In this document: positions 56,514 to 64,000 of the stretch, in pieces | How positions within the stretch are numbered: position 1 is the stretch's first letter | Layout of the letters: each line of letters starts with the position of its first letter | Source of the DNA: Aquarana catesbeiana | Lineage: Eukaryota; Chordata; Amphibia; Anura; Ranidae | Length of the DNA: 64,000 bases | Reading direction: 5' to 3' | NCBI RefSeq assembly: GCF_042186555.1 | Contig: NC_133334.1 | Span: 212,353,332 to 212,417,331 of the forward strand | Notes under the pieces: generated by a model | The model's input: only the letters and a program-made list of their open reading frames with translations | The model's database searches: none | What the model was told of the DNA's origin: nothing | Program-made: the position numbers and the translations under genes

Positions 56514-56531
56514 TGGTGCCGAAACCCGGGA
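56514..56531 (+). other. Primer binding site for tRNA-Phe
   Basis: 18 nt starting 'tggtgccgaaacccggga', 2 nt after the LTR end, complementary to the 3' terminus of vertebrate tRNA-Phe including CCA. This is where minus-strand DNA synthesis would start. Confidence 0.9.
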
Positions 56532-56616
56532 CCTCAGGCTACAGTCGAAGCTATACCGCGACAAGCATTCGGGCGTTAATCGATTGATGAGAGTGGGGTT
56601 TGCGCAGCCCTAACAG

Positions 56617-56626
56617 TACGGTAAGT
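56617..56626 (+). promoter_or_regulatory. Probable major splice donor
   Basis: 'tacg|gtaagt' with the cut between 56620 and 56621, about 90 nt after the primer site. It is a good match to the 5' splice consensus and well placed for making spliced env RNA. Confidence 0.65.
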
Positions 56627-56845
56627 TTGATTTATATTCTTACCACTGTACGACTCTCTTATCTTTCGGTTGACGGCTGGATTCTGTCGGTATGCTGAGA
56701 CTGTCTTAGAGGCAGGTATTTCCTCGCCTGAGGTTGTTTAACGAACCTGTCAATGGGTTTCTGCTGACTGTATTTGTTCACTGTCTGCCATTCTTTGGGC
56801 TACGAAACTCAGCAGTCTAAAAGTACTACATGTGTGAATGTGTGG

Positions 56846-57026
56846 TCTCATCTCCAGATGAGCTTTCGGCCTCTGGTATGAGATGGTTTCCCTTGTAGCA
56901 AGCGTTTATAGACGGGTTACTCTGGGTTCGACGAACCTTTGAGGGTTATCTCAGCTGCTGGCTTTGCAGTCTGAAAGTGTTACAGAAGTCTCACCCCAAG
57001 ACGAGTTGTCGGCCTCTTGGTGTAGA
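56846..57026 (+). ncRNA. Two related leader hairpins, candidate packaging signal
   Basis: Hairpin 1 (56846-56884) has outer stem tctcat/atgaga and inner stem ccaga/tctgg. Hairpin 2 (56989-57026) has inner stem ccaaga/tcttgg. The loops are near-identical ('tgagctttcggcc' and 'cgagttgtcggcc'). Both lie in ~145-nt imperfect direct repeats between the splice donor and gag, present only in unspliced RNA. A packaging role is inference from position and structure. Confidence 0.55.
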
Positions 57027-57324
57027 GCTGTAGAAAAAACGTCTATAAACAGGTTTATTTTTGCAGGGTGGTCTGCCCTTGTGGTTATCTTAGCCTGCTG
57101 AGACTTTACGGTTCAGAGAGTGGCAGGTGTAGTGTCCTGTCCTGAGTGTATTTGTGGTTTATTGTTTGCTATACACGAGAGGGGTTGGGGACTGGTTAAG
57201 GTCGGAGGGGGGGCTGCCCGGGGGATCTGTTGGGTCGCGGGCCGTTGCTCCTCACTACCCCTGATGTGTTTGTTCTTGTTCTGAGATTAACCGTACATTA
57301 CAGGGTTATAGCAAACAGTAGAAG

Positions 57325-58809
57325 CTAGGAGCGCAGTATGTGCCCCCACCGAAGGAATTTTTGATAAGAACGCTGAGAAAAATATTAACCCCTTGGTTGT
57401 ATGTATTCTCCTCTCAAGCCGTTAGCCGAGAAACAGAGAGAGAAAAGAAAGTGATATTGTAAAGAAGGAGAGAAGAAGATGTTAAAATAGTTAACAAAGT
57501 TGAAAGAAGTGGCGAAAGTTATGTTGCTGAAGAAACAGGGAGAAAAATCCTGTGTGATAAAGAAAATTGGATAAAGGAAGTTAAGAAAGATGGCGATTGT
57601 ATTATGTATGTGTATCACAGAGCTGATGATATGTTGGAACTTGAAACAAAGGAGGGGAGGGACAGCACTGCCCTCCATCTAACAACCACTCCTTTCTCAC
57701 CACCCAAGCACAACCCACTGTGACAACTCAGCCCGGCGGCCATCTTAGTGCACCCATGCCTTCACTTTCTACCCAGTCCAGTGCACTTCCTGCCGGCGGC
57801 CATCTTGGTACACCCAGTAAGCTTAAACAGCCTGTACCCAGCCCTCCCTGTTTTAAACCAAGATGGTTCAATCCACACACCTGTCTTCCCCAATACGGGA
57901 GCATCACGTTCCCAGGCCGGATATGTTAATGATGAAGAAGCATCTGAGTGGGAAGCCCAACAGCAGGCAGCAAAGACACCCACTGATTTAACCCCCAATC
58001 CGGCTCCAGACTCTCAGTTCCGAGAGGATCTCAAACACATGCTGGCAACCGTAAGGAACAGTGCCTCTTGCCAGCCCCCGCCTCAACAACAGTCTCGGTT
58101 ACCAGAAGGGGCACCAGTGATGTATGTCGCTTTTACTCTATCACAAGCAGCGGCCTTAGTGACAAGTCTGCCTGACCCAGAGAAGCAGCCAATTCCCTTC
58201 TACCACAGGATAGTGCAGATACAAGAAACTTACTCAGCTGCCTGGAGAGACTTGATCAGCCTATGCCGAATCAAAGCAGGACATGTCTTTTGGCCAGTTA
58301 TGCAGATGGCCTTCAATGATGCCTGCCTGACAAGTGCCACTTCCTACACCTCAGGCGTGGAGTTCTGTGCACAACTCCACGACTGGGCAAAGGAGAAGTT
58401 GACGGATCAGACCACCACAATCCAAGATATTACCCAAGATAAAGGGGAGTCTGTGAAGAAGTATCATGCTAGACTCATAAAGGCACACACACACATGTTA
58501 TCAACTGCTTTTGTTTCAGGGCTCAGAGAGGATATCAGAAAAGGCCTGATGGTGGCCCACCCTGAATACCATTCAATGAAAATGTCTGATTTATTGTTGG
58601 TGACCAGAGGTATAGAAAATAAAAAAGGTAAAAAACCAACGCCCCCCATGGTAACCCATGACGAAGATCCCGCCTACACTAGTCCACCACCACTGCCCAA
58701 TACCAGGGAAAGGATCACCTGTTGCAACTGTGGGAAACGGGGTCACTTCAGAAAAGAATGCAGAGCCCCAAGATGTCCCAGACGAAAAACCTACCACTTT
58801 CCTCATTGA
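57325..58809 (+). pseudogene. gag: Retroviral gag: matrix relic, capsid and nucleocapsid
   Basis: Gag builds the virus core and packages RNA. The frame used from 57748 continues upstream to about 57325, where a Gly-Ala-Gln context typical of a myristoylated start is visible but the preceding codon is not ATG; stops at 57460 and 57721 break the matrix part. The open part (57748-58809, 353 codons) holds a proline-rich stretch, a capsid start near residue 125 ('YVAFTLSQAAALV'), an MHR-like 'QDKGESVKKYHARL' near residue 231, and one CCHC knuckle near residue 325 (C-x2-C-x4-H-x4-C). A single knuckle agrees with gamma-type gag. Confidence 0.9.
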
Positions 58810-59038
58810 CAGGGGTGCAGCCAAAAGTGTGTTGAGGGCGGTGAACCTGCCTAATAATTCTTTCCTTTCCACTATTGATGTTTCCTGCGTAGGAATGGAT
58901 GGGGTGCCCCGCTCCAGTCCACTTCCTGATTTGCTTGCCAGATTTGTGGTGTCCTCTACATGTCCCTTGAATCTACTAGGAGCTGATGTGTTGTCCAGAC
59001 TACAGGCCTCAATCAGGACATGCCTGAAGGGGAGATGA
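58658..59038 (+). pseudogene. pro: Retroviral aspartic protease relic
   Basis: A 126-codon frame overlaps the end of gag and lies +1 relative to it, rather than the same frame (readthrough) or -1 frameshift normally used, so an indel is likely. It shows the flap-side 'TFLIDRGAAKSVL' near residue 50, where the D-T/S-G triad has R in the middle, and the C-terminal 'LNLLGADVL' hairpin that resembles the conserved LLGR-type block. The altered triad should abolish cleavage of Gag-Pol. A stop ends the frame before RT. Confidence 0.8.
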
Positions 59039-60240
59039 AGTTACATACTCCCCTATCTTTAGAAGACTAATCTGCTTTGTGTTCTCTGCCTCTCCTGATG
59101 ACACTTAATGAAGCAAAAACTTCAAGTTCAATACTGCAGGAAGTACTTGACAGAATCCCTGCGTGCCTATGATCCACAGGACCGGAAGACAACGGTCACT
59201 AAAAGGTGCCACCAGTTTCAGTCAAGCTAAAAGAGGGCACATCATTGCCCCGGAAACCACAATAACCTCAAGAAGAGAATCCTAAAGGAGAACCAGGTAC
59301 CTGCTGTGGATGCCTTTGACTGCAAAATACCTCACAGAGGTGGACCTTACAAACGTTTTCTTCAGTGTCCACCCTCACCCCTCCTGCTGGTACCTTTTTG
59401 CATTCATCCACGGAAAGAAACGGCAACATACCTAAACAGTTGTGCCACAAGGGGCACAGAACTTTCCAAGCCAGTTTGCAAAAGCTATGGCTATCATCCT
59501 TGACACATGACAAGAGGAACACCCGGAAGTGATTCTCTTCCAACATGTTGATGACCTTCTCCTTTGTGCAGCTGACTTACCCCCTGTTGAAGTCACCTCA
59601 GAAAGCCTGTTGTGCTATCTTGCCAACCAGGGCTGCAGAGCCTCAAAGCCCAAATTGCAGTGGTGCTCAACACCTGTCATTTTCCTTGGACTGATTTCCT
59701 AGTGCAGAGCATGGATTCCAGAAGCCTTCCTACTGATGCTCTGCAAACAGACCCCTTCCAGATGTCTCCTGAAGAAATATCTAAAGTTTGAAGCCTTTAA
59801 GTGCGCCATCCCCGGCGCTAGGGCTCCCAGCTTACGACAAAACGCTCAAGCTCTTTGTATCCGAACGTCTGGGACATGCTGCAGGTGTACTCACCCAATC
59901 ACACGGCATCAGCCTACGCCCCATAGGATACTATTCCTGTCGGCTGGATGCGGTAGCAAGAGGAGGCCTATTGTGTCTGCGAAGTGGTTTGCTACACAAG
60001 CCTTGCTTGACAAAACTTTGAACTTGGTCCTCGGACACTGCCTCGTTCTGCTTGCTCCCCATGACGTTGTTGCCATATTCAACCAAGATCCAGCCGAAAC
60101 ACTTGTCCACTACCAGACACTTGAGACTCCTGTGTTCCCTCCTACTGGACAGCATTACTCTATTAAGTTGTCAAACACTGAACCCTACCACCCTTCTTCC
60201 ACTTCTCGAGGGGGGAAAGGAGGAGGAGGAGTAGAGTCTT
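59039..60240 (+). pseudogene. pol: Retroviral reverse transcriptase relic
   Basis: RT copies the genomic RNA into DNA. Fragments in several frames: a palm block 'TVVPQGAQNFPSQFAKA' near 59435-59490, the catalytic motif read as 'HVDD' at 59544-59555 (normally Y/F-V-D-D), 'VIFLGLIS' near 59680, then the connection/tether domain with 'YDKTLKLFVSERLGHAAGVLTQ' from 59830 and 'LVLLAPHDVVAIF' near 60050. The tether style is gamma-like. Stops and frameshifts break the N-terminal half most; the fingers are almost unrecognisable. Confidence 0.85.
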
Positions 60241-60625
60241 GACTTGTCACCCCATGACCACACAGGACACGCGGTCACCATTGAAAACACTGTTCTACAA
60301 GCTGAAGCCTTACCACCGGTGATGTCTACACAGGAGGCAGAGCTGTAAGCACTTACTGCAGCATGTAAATGGGCAGAGGGAAAAAGAGCCAACATTCATA
60401 TGGACTCAAGATATGCTTTCAGCATTGCCCATGATAATGGTGTTATCTAGGACAGAGGATTCCTGATGGCTGCAGGAACACCTGTGAAAACTTGATTGAT
60501 GCCTTGCTTCTCACAACCCAAGTGACTATTATGAGTAAAAGCACACGACAAACTGAACTCAAAGGAAGCTTAAGGCAATCATCTAGCCAATTCAGCTGCC
60601 AAACAGACAGCTGGTAGTCCACGGG
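60241..60625 (+). pseudogene. pol: RNase H relic
   Basis: RNase H would remove the RNA template. 'TQEAEL' followed by an in-frame TAA (60346-60348), then 'ALTAACKWAEGKRANIHMDSRYAFSIAHDNGVI' near 60350-60450 carries the conserved glutamate and aspartate. The first active-site block (an aspartate followed by GS) is missing between 60240 and 60265, apparently deleted. Further stops follow near 60450 and 60495. Confidence 0.8.
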
Positions 60626-60627
60626 AA

Positions 60628-61530
60628 GTGGACAGCAGGGTGGTAGAAGAAGACCACCCCGTGCTTACCTTACAGACTTTCCCAGTGGATAGAGTTTATC
60701 TAAAAGAACTACAGGAAACAACAAGTCCGGATAAGAAGGAAAGCTGGAAACGGAGAGGAGCAACTCTCAGAAATGGACTATTCGAGTGCAACAAGAAGCC
60801 TTGTCTACCCAGGAGTATGTACCCAGCTGTGGTGCAATGGGCACATGGAGCTGCCCACTTGACAAAGACTTTTATGAACTCTCTTATCAACAAGTGTTGC
60901 ACCAAGAGTTACTCCACTGACTGACAACTTCTGCAGATCATGCATTATCTGCACCAAATGCAACCCAGGATGCACAGAAGAAGCACAGAAGAAGCACCTG
61001 GCAAAAGCCCTATACCCCATTCCAGAGGATGCAAATTGATCATTCCCAAGTGCCAAGAAGTGGCAGATTCGAATACGCCCTAGTGGAAGTGGTCATGACT
61101 GCCAGGACCACAGCTAAGAAACTACTGAGTGAGATAGTATGTAGATTTGGGGTCCCAGAGGTGATATTGAGAGATCAGGGACCAGCCCTAACAGCAACCC
61201 TTACAAAAGAGATTTGGGCAGCACTGGGGGTTCAGTTGGCACTACACATCCCATACCACCCTCAAAGTAGCGGGAAGGTAGAAAGGATGAATGGGACACT
61301 AAAAACAGGATGTTAAAGATGGCCCAAGAGACTAACATGAGTTGGCCAGACAGTTAGCCCATTGCCCTGTTCAGTGTCAGACACACCCCCAGGGGAAACA
61401 TGCCCTATCCCCTTATGAAATTTTGTTTGGTTCAGCTCCCAGACTTGGTTGTTACTTTCCACAACAGTTACAGTTGCAGTCTGATGTGTTGACTAATTAT
61501 GTAACCACATTATCACGAGAATTAACCTGA
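60628..61530 (+). pseudogene. pol: Integrase relic with intact D,D-35-E spacing but shortened core
   Basis: Integrase would join viral DNA to the chromosome. The N-terminal zinc domain is traceable (HGAAHLTK near 60845 and CRSCIIC near 60935, in different frames). The core is best kept at 61029-61316: aspartate at residue 4, aspartate at 49, glutamate at 85. The last two have the canonical 35-residue spacing. The first two are 44 apart, short of the ~58-60 usual for gamma-type enzymes, implying an in-frame loss of about 15 residues. C-terminal sequence continues in other frames to about 61530. Confidence 0.88.
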
Positions 61531-61534
61531 ATGC

Positions 61535-63474
61535 ATGTCCAGGTGTTTTCTTCCATTCCAGATCCTGAATTAGATACAGGAACACACCAACTACTGTCTG
61601 GAGATACTTGAGCCAAGTTATGATGGTCCATTCCAAGTTTTGCTGACCACAGCCACCTCAGTCAAGTTGGCCAGGAACAACACCTGAATGCACGCTTATC
61701 ACTGCAGGAGAGCGTGTTTTCGGGTGCTGCATATCCTTTTTCTGTTTGATCTAGGGGGGAGGGGCCCGGGAGGTGGCCATCACAAAAATGATAACATAAT
61801 TACGTTTTGGTGGAACTCTTCAGGTACACATGTGACCACCTTTACCTTAGATTACTGTGACATAGTACCTTGTCCGTTTGACCCTTCATGGTGATGCCAT
61901 TGGTACAGTGATATCCCTGACGGTAAGGACATATATGTATGCCACAGAGACAGTTACTGGGGACAGAGTTGTGGTTTCTGTGGGAGCCAGTGGGTTGGAA
62001 CACAGGGCCAGACTGGGCGACCACAGAGTGCATTAGGAAAAAAAAAAAAAAAAAAAAAGATGAAAATATCCTAACCAAAGATACCCCTGATACATACACT
62101 GACCCAGCACACAGTCAGAGGAGGAAGCGAGCAGCTCTCTCCGGAAGCTTTGATCCTCATGTATACATACATGTCATAGGGGTTACAAGGGGGGTCCCTG
62201 ATGAGTTTAAAGCCAGGGATCAGGTAAAAGCTGGTTTTGAGTCTTTGATCCCCATAACAACTGTCAGCAAGAATGTAGATTGGATTAACTACATGTCATG
62301 GTTATGCAATAAAGTTTGTCGATCAGCATACCTGTCTCCATGTGTTCATCTCTAGAGACCAGCTGACCCTCACCTGACTGCTTTTGTAACCTCTCCTCTA
62401 AGCATGGCCCCACCCCAGGCCCTATCAGGGAACCCTATATTAACCTGTGCACTGCAAGCCAGCAGTGCTGATCAACCATTGTGTGTTAGCTCTGTGTGTA
62501 CTTGCTGTGTTTCCCACATCTGATTCCTGTTACCGACTTTGGCGTGTTCCCGACCATCCCTGTTTGCCTGTGACCCTGATGTTCCAGCCTGCTGCCTCCT
62601 TCCTCTTCTCCTGTAGTCTACCGTGAGCGTGAGCTGTGAGACCCTGGGGGCTGCGACCTGGAGCCAGACTGCAGCGCAGTCCATCCTCACCACTAGAGGC
62701 TCTGGTGAACACCTGCTGGCTCTTAGACTCCGCGCCCTGGGGAATCTATGCTCTAGCTCCCAGTGGGATCTGTGTCAGTGATCCAGTAGACCTGCTTCCT
62801 GAACCTCCCAGGGTTCAAGCCGCAGCAGTCACCCATAGGGTCCACTACCTTGCGGTGCACTCCTGATCCCAACGGTGTGCATCTGTCACCCAGCCTCTAG
62901 GTGACCTGACACTACACATATTATAACCAACAGAGATTCGTAAATTACACTAAAGACGCCCTCCAGGGAATTGCTGACCAGTTAGCCCCCACTTCCTACA
63001 TGACATTCCAGAACCGGATGGCCTTAGACATGGTGTTAGCCGAGAAGGGGGGTGTCTGTAAAATGATAGAAAAAAACAGGAACTTGCTGCACATACATTC
63101 CTGATAATACTGGCCCAAATGGTAAGGTTACTTTAGCTATAAAGAAATTAGAAGATCTGTCACTAGAGTTGAAGAAGAACTCAGGTATCACAGACCCATG
63201 GGATCAATACTTTAGCTGGATGAGTGGGTGGCAGAAGGTGCTCGTCCAGATAGGGGTAACGGTATTAATAATCCTGGTTCTTTTAGCCCTGATTGTATGC
63301 TGTATTCTACCTTTTGTAAAAAAGTTAATGAACAAGGCTGTAGACAATAGCACACCTACATTTCTCCACCAAGAAGAAGAGGACCCCCTTATGATGGAAG
63401 ATGACAAACCCTTCACTCCTCTACAGTCACTCCCTGTCCATAACCTCACAATCCTATGGGGTTATAGGGATAGA
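61535..63474 (+). pseudogene. env: Retroviral env, gamma-type, with surface part eroded and solo LTR inside
   Basis: Env mediates entry. A surface-subunit piece with several cysteines lies at about 61800-62035 (including a C-G-F-C block near 61975), then a run of about 20 A (62039-62058). A furin-type RRKR is at 62119-62130, followed by the start of the transmembrane subunit. The solo LTR splits that subunit at 62294. After it, frames continue with 'QNRMALDMVLAEKGGVC' near 63007-63056, the beginning of the CX6CC-type immunosuppressive/disulfide region. A frameshift near 63080 falls inside this motif. The last frame (63169-63474) holds a membrane span (about residues 24-50) and a cytoplasmic tail. 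The style resembles gamma-type envs known from fishes. Confidence 0.88.
62294..62911 (+). mobile_element. Solo LTR nested in env, perfect 5-bp target duplication
   Basis: 618 bp, starting 'tgtcatggttatgc' and ending 'ggtgacctgaca' (TG...CA). The pentamer 'ctaca' flanks both sides (62289-62293 and 62912-62916). A TATA-like 'ctatatta' lies near 62439. The insertion adds 623 bp, which explains the shift of reading frame between the env segments on either side. Ty3/Gypsy-like style, similar in size to the solo LTR at 21066-21691. No internal region remains. Confidence 0.9.
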
Positions 63475-63629
63475 TAGCGCCTGACTGCACCTCTCCAGCT
63501 GTATCGAGGAGGGAAGTGAACAGTTGCTGCCCAATTCTATATACAGCCAAAAAGAGTTGCTGAGGAGAAGGGCCAGGCTAAAAGTAGGACCTTTAGTATT
63601 AGGGACAGAAAAGAGAAAATAGTCATTTT

Positions 63630-63637
63630 AGGGGGGA
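63630..63637 (+). other. Polypurine tract
   Basis: 'agggggga' immediately before the 3' LTR, with more A/G-rich sequence just upstream (63607-63620). It would prime plus-strand synthesis. Confidence 0.8.
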
Positions 63638-63638
63638 T

Positions 63639-64000
63639 TGTGAAGGAATGTGATGTAGATAATAATAATAGTAATCTGAAAATGTCTATTTTCTTATGTG
63701 CATACATATTTTTCTCCTTACTCATTATATAAGTATACAGGTTTGCTCTGTTCCTATATTTTCTCAAGATGGCGGGTACCCCCTGCATCCCACACATCAG
63801 AAGAACGCGGAACTGAAGATAAAACCAAAGACAGCCAAACCTCGTTATGAAGATTCTCCATCTTCTTTTTCTATCTTAACCAATGAGATGTACCTATTAG
63901 ACTAACATAGCAATGACGTATTTGTGTGTATAAAACATTAACACCGCCTTGAATAAATTAGAAGTGTAAGAAGTAGCGGAGCTGAGCGTGTCTCAGAGTG
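63639..64000 (+). mobile_element. 3' LTR, first 362 bp (truncated by window)
   Basis: Starts 'tgtgaaggaatgtgatgtag' and runs to the window end without a gap or substitution relative to 56055-56416. Its TATA box and AATAAA are present. The final ~95 bp and the right target duplication are outside the window. Confidence 0.95.

Larger units (their letters stand above)
56055..64000 (+). mobile_element. Endogenous retrovirus with gamma-type gag, pol and env, interior decayed
   Basis: Complete provirus except for the last ~95 bp of the 3' LTR, which lies beyond the window; predicted total about 8.04 kb. Order: 5' LTR, tRNA-Phe primer site, splice donor, leader, gag, pro, RT, RNase H, integrase, env, polypurine tract, 3' LTR. 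The single CCHC knuckle, MHR-like capsid block, gamma-style RNase H tether and an env transmembrane subunit with furin site place it near gamma/epsilon-type retroviruses. All genes are broken, and a solo LTR of another element sits in env. Confidence 0.95.

Noticed and set aside
56514..56531. Possible tRNA gene fragment
   Set aside because: Only 18 nt complementary to tRNA-Phe 3' end, located exactly at the primer site; no cloverleaf.

Overview
This window looks like repeat-dense intergenic DNA from a vertebrate. The best guess is a ranid-type (neobatrachian) frog: it mixes a gamma-type endogenous retrovirus, L1/Tx1-like and CR1-like LINEs, a DIRS-like retrotransposon, Tc1-like transposons with ~215-bp inverted ends, and many fold-back MITEs with frog-like termini. 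The organism call is inference from repeat flavour. I found no host protein-coding gene, rRNA, tRNA or CRISPR array. Every long open frame that makes sense belongs to a transposable element, and nearly all are broken.

Layout. 1-16 kb: AT-rich DNA with MITEs, including two PIF/Harbinger-like copies in inverted orientation (2550-3500), a MITE with perfect 80-bp arms (7848-8064), and a long frog repeat (11624-14279) carrying nested insertions. 16.3-19.3 kb: a decayed Tc1-like element split by a 1.36-kb insertion flanked by a 13-bp target duplication. 19.3-27.8 kb: an L1/Tx1 fragment, a solo LTR, two related hAT-type elements, microsatellites and hairpins. 27.9-37.5 kb: a minus-strand LINE, a complete but dead Tc1-like element (31127-32763), and a plus-strand LINE with poly(A) tail that splits a MITE. 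37.8-44.1 kb: a decayed DIRS-like element (gag, RT/RNase H and tyrosine-recombinase remnants) between related terminal modules, with fold-back elements and an (ATCT)n tract. 44-55.7 kb: fold-backs, a 31-bp minisatellite, a fifth Harbinger-like copy, a minus-strand CR1-like LINE, a tandem segmental duplication, and a 943-bp hAT-type element containing a purine-rich minisatellite. 56055 to the window end: an endogenous retrovirus.

The retrovirus is the most informative feature. It has a 457-bp 5' LTR, a primer site complementary to the 3' end of tRNA-Phe, a splice donor, a leader with two related hairpins, gag, pro, pol and env remnants, a polypurine tract, and the first 362 bp of the 3' LTR. 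The LTRs show no difference over those 362 bp, which suggests a young insertion. Yet the interior has stops and frameshifts in every gene, an altered protease active site, a deletion in the integrase core, and a 618-bp solo LTR (5-bp target duplication) inside env. Young ends on an old body suggest mobilisation in trans of an already dead genome, or LTR homogenisation by gene conversion or assembly.

The elements do not act together as a pathway. They record successive insertions whose order can often be read from nesting.
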